From Flavobacteriales bacterium (GTDB taxonomy: Bacteria; Bacteroidota; Bacteroidia; Flavobacteriales_F; PHOS-HE28), in the NCBI GenBank assembly GCA_016703105.1, contig JADJCS010000002.1, positions 384,175 through 448,174 of the forward strand: 64,000 nt of DNA. Reading direction: 5' to 3'. The notes under the pieces were generated by a model. That model ran no database searches. It had not been told where the DNA came from and saw only the letters and a program-made list of their open reading frames with translations. Each line of letters opens with the position of its first letter. Within the stretch, counting starts at the first letter, position 1. Both the position numbers and the translations under genes were made by a program. This document shows positions 1 to 8,362 of this stretch, in pieces.

Positions 1-1928
1 CCGTAGTTGTCCCGGATCCCGGCATCCATCACGCGCATTGGCGGGTCGCTGGGTAGGCTCACCACAGGCGTGATGTAGGGAAAGGTGGCGCTCATGCGCA
101 ACGCACTGGTGAGCTTCAAGGAGGAAGCGTCCTGCCCGGCGAACATCCGCTGGAACTCAATGGCTTCCGGTTGCGGTGAGTGCCGCATTCGCTCCACGGG
201 CTGATCGGTGGTGAGGTGCGCCACGGGCAAGGGGCTGATCAGCAGCCGCCGACCGTCGTTGATCGAGGTGGGGGCCAGCATCAGCATCGGCGTGCGCGCA
301 TCGCGTTCGGCCTCTTCGAGGTCCTTGAGGCGTACATCCAGGACCTGCCCGGTATTCTCGTTCAGCCGTTGCTCGAAGACATAGCCCCGATCGCGCGTGT
401 ACAGCCGTGAGCCATCGCTTACACGCTGATACCGGACGAACATGTCGTTGGTGACGAGGGTGAACGCGACGGGGTTCAGGATATCCCGGCACATGTTGCC
501 AGCATGGACCGCATCCGTTGTAGGTGGAGTTCCCGTGGTGGGTGCATCCAGCGCGACCTGGCGGAAGTATGCAGCCCCGATGGCTCCTCCCGACGAACCG
601 GTGATGAGCGCGGTCCGGCGCATCAATCCGCCGTTCAGCAAACTGTCAGCGTGCTGCATGCAGAGATAGGTCCAGAGCATGCTGCGCAATCCCCCGCCGC
701 TGGTGCTCAGGATCACCATGCGGGGAAGGCTGTCCCGCGTGGCGTTCTCGTTGTGCGAGCGCCAACGGTCGAGCACGCCCTCCATCGCTTGTTTGTCCAG
801 TGCGGCACGAACGGTGTCGTAGGCCAGCGCGGCCAGTGCAGGACGATCGTACCGCGCCGGTGGGGCCTGATAGTCCAACCCATAGGCTTGGTTGTCATAG
901 AGAAAACTCTCCGTGCGATAGCTCAACAGGTTCAATCCCACGACAAGGCCGATCACCACGCTGAGCGTCCAGCCCTTCAGCCAGCTGTACAGGGCGCTGA
1001 GCACCATCAGCAACATGGTGAACAGGAGAAAGGCGCTCGCTCCGGTAGGGATCTCGAAGGCTTGCAGGCCCGCAAAGGCACCCAGCGCCACGAAGCTCAC
1101 CACCATGATCACCTCGAAGATCGATCCGTTGATGTGGTTCTGCCAAAGCACGCTGCGCAGCAGGTCCTTGTCGTAGTGGTGGCTGCTGCGTGCGAGCGCG
1201 ATCCGGAAGGAGGGCAGGAGGTAGGTCTCCACATGCCATTTGCGTGTGCGTTGTTCACGGCGCAACCAGCGCGTTGCCTTGCGTTGCTCGGAACGCATCG
1301 GCGGGATGGGTGGCATCGGGCCGGGCAGGTCAACCTGCGGGGCTTCAGGACGGTACTCCTCGGCCCGGCCACCGGTCATCTTAGTGATGTCCGTGTTCGT
1401 GCGCGTGAAGTACAACAAGCTGATCAATTGGAAAACGGAGATCCCCACGACGAACGAGAACAGGTTGAATGCCACTTCCCCTGCGGGCAGCAGTTCCTTG
1501 AACAACTGCACACGCGCCGAGCAATAGAGGTAGGTGAGGGAGAACGCCACTGGGATGATGGCGTTATTGATATTGAACTTGAGGAAGGGCCGGCTCAACG
1601 TGGCGATGAACGGGAACCGGTACGCATGCATGATGTAGCTGTACAGGTTGAACCCTGTGATGAACGCGCCCAAGGCGAAACCGGTGAGCAAGTAGCCCCA
1701 GGGGCCCACGGTGCCGAAGTACTCCGGGTACAGGAACAGGTAGGGGATCCCGTACTTGTTCCCCATACTCTGGGTGATGTAGGCCCAGAGCACCAACCAG
1801 AAGAGCAGCAACAGGTGGTTCTTCTTTCCATGCAGCACGAGAAGCTGCAAGGGGAAGAAGTAGATCAGCCTCTTCCAGACCTGGGCGAACGTTCTGCGGT
1901 GTACGATGCGCTGAAGGTAGCGGACCAT
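1..1928 (-). CDS. Patatin-like phospholipase with N-terminal membrane domain (partial)
   Basis: About 642 residues are visible from the ATG at 1928; the frame stays open to the left edge, so the C-terminus is missing. The first ~400 residues contain several hydrophobic stretches (for example VVGISVFQLISLLYF) and look like a polytopic membrane region. The patatin signature follows: oxyanion loop SGGGLRS near residue 409, nucleophile elbow GSSGG near residue 445, and the catalytic-Asp segment MDAGIRDNYG at the very end of the visible part. Patatin enzymes are Ser-Asp lipid acyl hydrolases. The order and spacing of these motifs support that assignment, and the membrane part suggests action on membrane lipids. 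The substrate is unknown. The opposite strand also stays open over much of this span, but it shows no family signature. Confidence 0.85.
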   Translation of the reverse strand, partial: MVRYLQRIVHRRTFAQVWKRLIYFFPLQLLVLHGKKNHLLLLFWLVLWAYITQSMGNKYGIPYLFLYPEYFGTVGPWGYLLTGFALGAFITGFNLYSYIMHAYRFPFIATLSRPFLKFNINNAIIPVAFSLTYLYCSARVQLFKELLPAGEVAFNLFSFVVGISVFQLISLLYFTRTNTDITKMTGGRAEEYRPEAPQVDLPGPMPPIPPMRSEQRKATRWLRREQRTRKWHVETYLLPSFRIALARSSHHYDKDLLRSVLWQNHINGSIFEVIMVVSFVALGAFAGLQAFEIPTGASAFLLFTMLLMVLSALYSWLKGWTLSVVIGLVVGLNLLSYRTESFLYDNQAYGLDYQAPPARYDRPALAALAYDTVRAALDKQAMEGVLDRWRSHNENATRDSLPRMVILSTSGGGLRSMLWTYLCMQHADSLLNGGLMRRTALITGSSGGAIGAAYFRQVALDAPTTGTPPTTDAVHAGNMCRDILNPVAFTLVTNDMFVRYQRVSDGSRLYTRDRGYVFEQRLNENTGQVLDVRLKDLEEAERDARTPMLMLAPTSINDGRRLLISPLPVAHLTTDQPVERMRHSPQPEAIEFQRMFAGQDASSLKLTSALRMSATFPYITPVVSLPSDPPMRVMDAGIRDNY

Positions 1929-2007
1929 GCCCTTCCTACGCGCGCACACGTACTTCTGTTGTGCGCACCCTGAAGTGCTTTTCTGCGTAAGGTGCCTTGC
2001 CGGAGGA

Positions 2008-3702
2008 TCAAACCTTCGCGAGGGTGGCGGCCATCACCTCCGCTTCGATCCTTTCGGCCTCGGCTTTCAAGCGCTCTGCTTTCGCGAGCACATCCTTCTT
2101 CCACGCTTCATCGTCCAGCCCCGCGCAATTGATGCGCACGTTCAGGTAGGCGCCCAGTGCCCCGGTGCGCGCGCACATCGCACCCACGCCAGCATCGCTG
2201 ACGCTGGCTTTGAGGCCGATCTCCGCCATCCGGGCCATCACGGTCATACTCGCCACGCACACCTCCAGGGTGCGCAGGGGGACCATGATCGCTCCTTTGG
2301 TGGCTTCTCGCAGGGCCGACTTCCGCTCCTCTTTCTGGTCGGGCGTCTCCTTGGGAAGTTGCATCGCCTGTAGGATGCGGTCGAAGGAGCGGGTGTCCTC
2401 GTCCACGAGGCGGAGCAGTTCATTGCGGTAGGCTTCCCCCTTCACGGCCCATTGGCTGAATTCCTCCCAGCGCTCGTCCCAACCACGCTTGTGGGCGCTA
2501 AGGTTCGCCACCATGGTGCCGAGTGCTGCCCCGAGGGCGCCCACATAGGCCGCCACACTACCACCGCCAGGGGCAGGGCTCTCCGCGGCCGTTTCCTCGC
2601 TGAAACGCAGCAGGTCCATGCGCACCAGGCGTTCTTCCTTGGGGTCGGCCAATAGATATTCGATCACGCGTTTCTGGGGATCGAAGGGGGTCAGATCGTC
2701 CAGCCCCAGCGACTTGACGGCGATCTTGATCTTCTCGCGTTCGCTGATCCCCAGGCTGCGCTCCTGCCGCTTCAAGAAAAAGTCGGCGGCATCCAAAAGC
2801 GACTGCTTCGGCACCAGCCCGACCAATTCACTTCCCGTGACGCGGATGCCCCGCTCCGCAGAGCTCTTGCACGCCTCATCGAAAGCGATGTGCATCGGGG
2901 TCACGTCCAGGTCGGTGAGGTTGAGCGAGAGTTGGGCGATGCCGTACTCCTCGATGAACCAGCCGATGCCTTTCACCGCTTTGAGCTTGCCTGGGACCTT
3001 CTTCGGCTCGCCGTTGGCGTCCAGGATGGATTTTCCAGTGAGCGGATCGCCATCGCGCAATACCCGGCCCGCTTCGCGAATGTCGAAGGCGATCGCGTTC
3101 GCACGCCGCGTGCTCGTGCTGTTGAGGTTCACATTGTAGGCGACCAGCAACTTGCGCGCACCGATGGCCACGGCGCCGCTGCGGGCCACGCTCTCTGTGA
3201 ACGCCGCCGGACCATGATCGGGTTTCCAGGCGGGGTCCACCAGCTTCTTGGACAAGCCTTCATACTCGCCCGCACGGTTGTTCGCCAGGTTGCGGCGCTT
3301 CTCCTCGCTGGCTGCGAACTCGTACCGGTACACGGGAATGCCCAACTCTTTGCCCACCCGTTCGGCCAGTTTCTTCGCATAGGGCACCACTTCGTCCATG
3401 GTGATACCGCTGATGGGCACCAACGGACATACATCCGTCGCGCCGAAGCGCGGGTGCTCGCCCTTGTGCGCGCGCATGTCGATCAGCTCCTGCGCCTTCT
3501 TCATCAACCGGAACGCCGCTTCGATCACCGCTTCGGGTTCGCCCACGAACGTGATCACCGTGCGGTTGGTGGCCTGTCCGGGATCAACGTCCAATAGGCG
3601 CACGCCTTCCACGGTCTCCACCACGGCAGCGATGGCATCGATCTTCGCACGGTCGCGGCCCTCGCTGATGTTGGGGACGCATTCGATGAGTTGGCGGGGC
3701 AT
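2008..3702 (-). CDS. ftcD: Bifunctional glutamate formimidoyltransferase / formimidoyl-THF cyclodeaminase
   Basis: A 564-residue protein that covers both halves of FtcD. The N-terminal formimidoyltransferase domain (about 1-330) opens with LIECVPNISEGRD and carries KGEHPRFGATDVCPLVPI, which holds the conserved catalytic His. The C-terminal cyclodeaminase domain (about 360-564) has the Gly-rich ESPAPGGGSVAAY motif. It moves the formimino group of N-formimino-glutamate to tetrahydrofolate, then deaminates the product to methenyl-THF and ammonia. This is the last step of one histidine-degradation route. HutI, which makes the substrate, is encoded at 5287-6558 on the same strand. The length matches full bifunctional enzymes and the frame is intact. 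A TAGCTTTG box lies about 20 bases upstream of the start. Confidence 0.96.
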   Translation of the reverse strand: MPRQLIECVPNISEGRDRAKIDAIAAVVETVEGVRLLDVDPGQATNRTVITFVGEPEAVIEAAFRLMKKAQELIDMRAHKGEHPRFGATDVCPLVPISGITMDEVVPYAKKLAERVGKELGIPVYRYEFAASEEKRRNLANNRAGEYEGLSKKLVDPAWKPDHGPAAFTESVARSGAVAIGARKLLVAYNVNLNSTSTRRANAIAFDIREAGRVLRDGDPLTGKSILDANGEPKKVPGKLKAVKGIGWFIEEYGIAQLSLNLTDLDVTPMHIAFDEACKSSAERGIRVTGSELVGLVPKQSLLDAADFFLKRQERSLGISEREKIKIAVKSLGLDDLTPFDPQKRVIEYLLADPKEERLVRMDLLRFSEETAAESPAPGGGSVAAYVGALGAALGTMVANLSAHKRGWDERWEEFSQWAVKGEAYRNELLRLVDEDTRSFDRILQAMQLPKETPDQKEERKSALREATKGAIMVPLRTLEVCVASMTVMARMAEIGLKASVSDAGVGAMCARTGALGAYLNVRINCAGLDDEAWKKDVLAKAERLKAEAERIEAEVMAATLAKV

Positions 3703-3721
3703 GGGCTTGTGTTGAGGGCGC

Positions 3722-3729
3722 CAAAGCTA
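3722..3729 (-). promoter_or_regulatory. Bacteroidota -7 promoter box (TAGCTTTG)
   Basis: On the minus strand this reads TAGCTTTG, a match to the TAnnTTTG -7 consensus of the Bacteroidota housekeeping sigma factor, 20 bases before the ftcD start. No confident -33 element was identified. Confidence 0.5.
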
Positions 3730-3761
3730 ATTGGGCACCCACCTACCTTCGGATCCGTTGC

Positions 3762-4520
3762 ATGAAGTGCGCTCTGTTCATCCTGGTCGTGCTGCCGTCG
3801 CTTCTAAGCGCACAACCAGACTATGCGCCGTCCTCGAAACCTCCTCGACCATCGGTTGCCCCGTTATCCCCGGCACGCTGGTCCATTGGAGCGGATCTTC
3901 TCGGACCGGCCTCCGCACTTTGGATCGCTGATAGCCAGCAGGAGGTCGTTCGGCTGGGTTTCGCGATGCATCGCTGGGTGCGTGATAACAACGCACTGCG
4001 TGCCGGATATTCGTTCACTCGGTTCACTTGGGAGATCCCGTACGCCCCTCCCGTGATCGACAGTGTCCAGGAAAGCGGGACCGACAGTTATCGTGATCAA
4101 GTGCATGCCTTGCGACTTGGAGTGGTGTCGATGAAACGCGACCGCCGCTTTTCCCCGGTCGTCGGACTCTCGCTCGTGCTTTCTGCGGATGAGGTCTACC
4201 GAAGCCGGTCGGCCGAGGCGCAGCGCCTGGATTCCGTGGTCAACGGGATCGCGTTCTTTTCGGACCTACAGGGCTATGAAGCCCCTTCGGAGGGTTATCG
4301 GCAGGACTGGTGGGGTGAGTTTGGCGTGGAGGGGGCGTTGGGCTTGTCGTATCGGCTCTCGAGCCATTTGGAGATCGAAGGTCGTCTGGGTCTTTGGGTG
4401 CGGTGGCGTGCGATGCTATCGAACTCGGGAGAGGATCCGGAACCTGATCCAGGACCAGCCGGTGAAGCGATCCGCTTGGGCCTGGTGTATCCCGCAATTT
4501 TTCTGCACTACGCGTGGTAG
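3762..4520 (+). CDS. Putative outer-membrane beta-barrel protein
   Basis: A 252-residue protein with a signal peptide (MKCALFILVVLPSLLSAQ, predicted cut after LLSAQ). The rest is rich in alternating hydrophobic/polar strands, such as LRAGYSFTRFTWEI and LGLSYRLSSHLEIEGRLGL, and ends in aromatic residues (AIFLHYAW). This is typical of outer-membrane barrels. No enzyme motif is visible and no specific family is recognised. It is the only plus-strand gene between ftcD and the CPBP protease, and its stop abuts the end of the convergent CPBP gene at 4521. A box like TACCTTCG lies just upstream. The function is unknown; the cell-envelope location is inferred from the signal peptide and strand pattern. 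Confidence 0.7.
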   Translation: MKCALFILVVLPSLLSAQPDYAPSSKPPRPSVAPLSPARWSIGADLLGPASALWIADSQQEVVRLGFAMHRWVRDNNALRAGYSFTRFTWEIPYAPPVIDSVQESGTDSYRDQVHALRLGVVSMKRDRRFSPVVGLSLVLSADEVYRSRSAEAQRLDSVVNGIAFFSDLQGYEAPSEGYRQDWWGEFGVEGALGLSYRLSSHLEIEGRLGLWVRWRAMLSNSGEDPEPDPGPAGEAIRLGLVYPAIFLHYAW

Positions 4521-5324
4521 CTAAGGTTGCGAAGCCAGCAGGACGCTCACAATGTTGTTGAGCATGTGCAGGCCTATCGGCAACCAGAGCGAGCCGCTAC
4601 GAGAACGCGCGTAGCCGAGCACCACACCGAGCACCAGGACCATCAACATGATGGGTATCGTGTACTGCATATGCAGCAAAGCGAACGCGCCGGCGGTAAT
4701 GGCTACGCCCATGTGTTCATCGGTCACCTGCCGCAAGGTGCCGAAGAACAGTCCGCGCAACATGGCCTCCTCGAAGATGGCGGGCAGGATACCGATGCCC
4801 AAGAGGAGCAACCACGGCTTGGTGCTGGAGGCGACCACCTGCGCCATGTAGTCCGTGGTGAACCACTGCGGCAACAAATAGCCCACCACCTCCAGAACGC
4901 CCGCCACCGCCAGGAAAATTCCCAGCCACCGCCACAGCGCTTTGCGGCCCGGAGCACGCAGGCCGAGGAACCGGGCAAGGTGCTGCCCCACCCATTGGCG
5001 GCAAAGCAGCAAGAGCATTGCCAGCCCCGCGATACCGCTCCAGAGCGAGGCCGAAGCCACCGCATCGCCATGGGTGCTGTAGGTACGCATGGCCTCCAAC
5101 AATTCCGGCGAGGCCAGCAGGTCGGGCAGTGCAAGGTTCTTCAAACCCGGCGTCATCTGCCGGCAATAGGCGATGAAGACCGCCGTTTGCACCAGGAAGA
5201 ACGTACACAACACAATGAGGAAGATGCCCATGCCCCGTGCGAAACGCAGGCCGGGCGGCAGCGACAGTTCGGGGTCGAGGTGGTCCTCAGGCAAGGGCCG
5301 CTCCGGCCCGGACAGGTTCTCCAT
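4521..5324 (-). CDS. CPBP family intramembrane glutamic endopeptidase
   Basis: A 267-residue polytopic membrane protein. The CPBP/Abi signatures appear in order in the second half: EEAMLRG (the EExxxR glutamate pair, near residues 190-196), FALLH (second motif) and HMLNN (third motif, HxxxN). Hydrophobic segments include IFLIVLCTFFLVQTAVFIAY near the N-terminus. The family comprises glutamic proteases related to Rce1; members cleave prenylated peptides or act in stress and peptide maturation, so no substrate can be given. The start overlaps the 3' end of hutI by 38 bases, so the two may be translated together. An internal Met at about residue 31 is an alternative start that would remove the overlap. 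Confidence 0.88.
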   Translation of the reverse strand: MENLSGPERPLPEDHLDPELSLPPGLRFARGMGIFLIVLCTFFLVQTAVFIAYCRQMTPGLKNLALPDLLASPELLEAMRTYSTHGDAVASASLWSGIAGLAMLLLLCRQWVGQHLARFLGLRAPGRKALWRWLGIFLAVAGVLEVVGYLLPQWFTTDYMAQVVASSTKPWLLLLGIGILPAIFEEAMLRGLFFGTLRQVTDEHMGVAITAGAFALLHMQYTIPIMLMVLVLGVVLGYARSRSGSLWLPIGLHMLNNIVSVLLASQP

Positions 5325-6558
5325 CGATGATCACGGTGTCGATATGGTCGCTCCCGAAGGCGTAAGGCAGATAGGAAAGCGAGGGTACTTCCTTGGTGAG
5401 AATGAAACTCGCTCGCTTGCCAACGGTGAGACTTCCCAATTCGTGGCCCAGGTCCATGGCGGCTGAAGCGTTGAGCGTCGCGGCGTTCAGGGCTTCTTCG
5501 GGCAACATGCGCAACTGGATGCAGGCCAGCGAAAGGACCAGGTTCATATTGCCACTGGGCGTGCTTCCCGGATTGTGATCGCTCGCTAGCGCGACGGCGG
5601 TCCCAGCGTCGATCAACGCGCGCGCAGGGGCGTAGGGGATCCGTAGAAAGAACGAGCAGGAGGGGAGCAGGGTGGGGATGGTGGCAGGAGCAAGGGCAAG
5701 GGCCGCGATATCGCTGTTCTCCATCACCTCCAAATGATCCACGCTCAAGGCGCCGGCCTTCACGGCGGCGGGGATCGCCCCCAGGCTGGTGAACTGGTTC
5801 ACATGCACTTTGCCACGTAGGTCGTACTTCGCGCCGGCCTCTAGCACGCGCGTCATTTCTTCCACGGTGAAGTAGTTCGTTTCGCAGAACACATCCACGA
5901 AATCCGCCAAGCCCTCGGCCGCGGCCTGTGGAATGAGTTCATCGGTGATCATCCGCACATAGCCCGCGCGGTCCTGCGCGAACTCCGGCGGCAACGCATG
6001 CGCGGCCAGGAGTGTGGCCTTGATCCGCAATGGCAGCGCTTCACGCAAGCGGCGCACCACGCGCAGCATCTTCAATTCACTTTCGAGGCTGAGTCCGTAG
6101 CCGCTCTTGATCTCCACCGCCACCGTGCCCTGCCGCATCATTTCGTCCAACCGGGCCTTGGCTTGAACGAAGAGGTCCTCCTCGCTCATCTCGCGTAGCC
6201 GCAAAGCGCTGTTCAGGATGCCGCCGCCCTTGGCTGCGATGTCCTGGTAGCTCATCCCTTTGATCCGGTCCACGAACTCGCCATCGCGCGGTGCGGCGAA
6301 GACGGTGTGCGTGTGCGGATCGCACCAACCCGGTAGCACATAGCGACCGCTGGCGTCGATCACCTTGAGGTCCTTCCATTCGCTGATCCCGGGCCAGTCC
6401 GCCATGGTGCCTAAAGCTTCGATGCGCCCATCGCGGGCCAGCAGCCAGCCGTGCTCGATCATGGGGAGCTGCGCCATAGCGGCGCCCGCCACTCGCGTAG
6501 TGCCAGGGGTATGGGTGCCCACGAGGGCTTTCGCGTTCTTGATCAGGAGCCGGGACAT
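5287..6558 (-). CDS. hutI: Imidazolonepropionase
   Basis: A protein of about 423 residues starting at MSRLLIKNAKALV; upstream codons in the same frame are probably not translated because they run into the bshA promoter region. Amidohydrolase metal ligands are visible: DPHTHTVFA (HxH), HVNQF, VDHLEVM and ASDHNPG. HutI hydrolyses 4-imidazolone-5-propionate to N-formimino-L-glutamate, the substrate of the FtcD encoded at 2008-3702. HutH and HutU are not in the window. The gene is divergent from bshA with about 100 bases between starts, and its 3' end overlaps the CPBP protease gene. The family assignment is firm; the order hutI-CPBP-(OMP)-ftcD is unusual for a hut cluster. Confidence 0.95.
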   Translation of the reverse strand: MSRLLIKNAKALVGTHTPGTTRVAGAAMAQLPMIEHGWLLARDGRIEALGTMADWPGISEWKDLKVIDASGRYVLPGWCDPHTHTVFAAPRDGEFVDRIKGMSYQDIAAKGGGILNSALRLREMSEEDLFVQAKARLDEMMRQGTVAVEIKSGYGLSLESELKMLRVVRRLREALPLRIKATLLAAHALPPEFAQDRAGYVRMITDELIPQAAAEGLADFVDVFCETNYFTVEEMTRVLEAGAKYDLRGKVHVNQFTSLGAIPAAVKAGALSVDHLEVMENSDIAALALAPATIPTLLPSCSFFLRIPYAPARALIDAGTAVALASDHNPGSTPSGNMNLVLSLACIQLRMLPEEALNAATLNASAAMDLGHELGSLTVGKRASFILTKEVPSLSYLPYAFGSDHIDTVIIDGEPVRAGAALA

Positions 6559-6661
6559 GTGGGAGCGACCGCGAAGTACCGGATCTTCCGCATACCGCGA
6601 AGGATACCTTGCACTGCGCACCTTTGCGCCGCGGAATTGTTCCCTCCTGTTATCGACCCCC

Positions 6662-7795
6662 ATGCGCATCGGCATCGTTTGCTATCCCACCTTCGGCGGT
6701 TCCGGCGTGGTGGCCACTGAACTGGGCATCGCCCTGGCCGAGAAGGGCCATACGGTGCACTTCATCACCTACGACCGGCCCGTACGCCTGCGCGACGTGG
6801 AAGGGCGCGTGTTCTACCACGAAGTGCGCGTGAGCGACTATCCGTTGTTCGATTATCCGCCCTACGAGTTGGTGTTGAGCAGCAAATTGGTGGACGTCGC
6901 CGAGAACGAGGGGTTGGATCTGGTGCATGTGCATTACGCTATTCCGCACGCGAGCGCGGCCTGGATGGCACAACAGATCTTGGCCTCGCGCGGACGCCGC
7001 CTGCCTTTCATCACCACCCTGCACGGCACGGACATCACACTGGTGGGTCGCGATCCCAGCTTCGAGCCGGTGATCACCTTCAGCATCGAACGCAGTGATG
7101 GCGTGACCGCTGTTTCGGAGAGCCTCCGGAAGGATACCTACAAACATTTCCCTGTGAAGCGGGACATCGATGTGATCCCCAACTTCGTGTGCATCGATCA
7201 ATATCCACAACAGCCCGATCCTGTCATTCGGAAGCGCTATGCGCCGAACGGTGAACTGCTCCTGGTGCATACGTCAAACTTCCGACCGGTAAAACGTGTG
7301 GAGGATGTGGTGAGTGTTTTCCAGAAGGTGCGGGAACATCTGCCTGTGCGGTTGCTGATGATCGGTGACGGACCGGAGCGGCAGCTTGTTGAGACCCACT
7401 GCCGGCAGCATGGCGCTTGCAGCGATGTCCTCTTCCTGGGTAAGATCACCCGACCGGAGGATGTGTTGGGTAGTTGCGACCTCTTCCTACTTACCTCCGA
7501 GAGCGAGAGCTTCGGTCTGGCCGCGCTGGAGGCCATGGCCTGTGGTGTTCCCGTCGTGAGCACCGACACGGGTGGTACCCCGGAGGTGAACACACACGGT
7601 GTGAGCGGTCTGTTGAGCCCGGTAGGGGACGTGGATCGCATGGCGGCGAACGCCATCACCATTCTCCAGGATGCGCAGAGCCGTGCTCGCTTCCGCCAAG
7701 GTGCCCTGGCCCGGGCCGCGGAATTCGATGTGGCCAAGGTGCTGCCGCGCTATGAGGCCTTGTATGCAGACGTGATGAAGAACAGCAAGGGTTGA
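6662..7795 (+). CDS. bshA: N-acetyl-alpha-D-glucosaminyl L-malate synthase
   Basis: A 377-residue GT4 glycosyltransferase, started at MRIGIVCYPTFGGSG, the usual BshA N-terminus; the frame extends further upstream but without homology. Diagnostic segments are TLHGTDITLVG (about residue 120), a nucleotide-sugar grip around LVHTSNFRPVKR, and the EX7E motif in SESFGLAALEAMACGVPV. BshA joins GlcNAc from UDP-GlcNAc to L-malate, the first step of bacillithiol synthesis, the low-molecular-weight thiol used by many Bacteroidota and Firmicutes. BshB and BshC are not in the window. The stop TGA overlaps by one base the ATG of the next gene (TGATG), so the two are likely coupled. Confidence 0.95.
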   Translation: MRIGIVCYPTFGGSGVVATELGIALAEKGHTVHFITYDRPVRLRDVEGRVFYHEVRVSDYPLFDYPPYELVLSSKLVDVAENEGLDLVHVHYAIPHASAAWMAQQILASRGRRLPFITTLHGTDITLVGRDPSFEPVITFSIERSDGVTAVSESLRKDTYKHFPVKRDIDVIPNFVCIDQYPQQPDPVIRKRYAPNGELLLVHTSNFRPVKRVEDVVSVFQKVREHLPVRLLMIGDGPERQLVETHCRQHGACSDVLFLGKITRPEDVLGSCDLFLLTSESESFGLAALEAMACGVPVVSTDTGGTPEVNTHGVSGLLSPVGDVDRMAANAITILQDAQSRARFRQGALARAAEFDVAKVLPRYEALYADVMKNSKG

Positions 7796-8362
7796 TGGAC
7801 TACCTGAGCGCGCGGGTGAGCGTGCAGCGCGACGGTGCGCACACTTCGATCGTGATCAGCCCGCGACTTTCGGCGGTCAAACAGACTTTGCTCGTTAGTT
7901 GGACAACGGCATGGACGCTCTGCGGCGCGTACATCCTCTTTGAGTTGCTTCGGATGCCGAGCGGCGATCAACGCACGTTCACACTGACGTTCATCGCCTT
8001 TTGGACCTACTTCGAGATACGCCTGCTGCGCGTGCTCGCCTGGCGCCTGAAGGGCTTCGAACTGATCCGTGTGAAGGAGGGGGGTGATCACGATCAAGAA
8101 CAGCGTGCTGGGCTATGGCCGCGCGCACGAGTTCTTTATCGAGAACGTCCAGAGCCTCGGTCCGCTCACCATCGACCCCTCGTCCTGGACCTGGCAGCTG
8201 AACGATTCGTTCTGGGTGATGGGCGGTGAACGTTTGGGCTTCGAGCACTTGGGGAAACGGGTGGTCTTCGGCAAGGGCTTATCCGATACAGAGATGACCG
8301 ATCTGTTGCGCACACTGAAGGAAGCGCTGAAGCGGCCCCATCGGGACCTGAGGGATCAGTAG
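7795..8362 (+). CDS. Small membrane protein, apparent frameshift at 8078-8083
   Basis: Two adjoining frames form one protein. The first part starts at ATG 7795 (MDYLSARVSVQRDG) and has two hydrophobic segments (about residues 35-55 and 62-78). It breaks after LIRVKEG at a run of six G. The second frame continues ITIKNSVLGYGRAHEFF to the stop at 8362. With five G the join reads VKEGVITIKNSVLGYG and gives one protein of about 188 residues. The layout of two N-terminal membrane helices followed by a soluble beta-rich tail (RAHEFFIENVQSLG) resembles small conserved membrane proteins of Bacteroidota with a PH-like tail; no function is known. Translation is probably coupled to bshA. The 3' end overlaps the convergent CoA-transferase gene by seven bases. 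Confidence 0.65.

Noticed and set aside
504..1973. Long plus-strand open frame opposite the patatin gene
   Set aside because: Gln/His/Val-rich, without family motifs; the minus strand encodes the clear patatin signature over the same bases.
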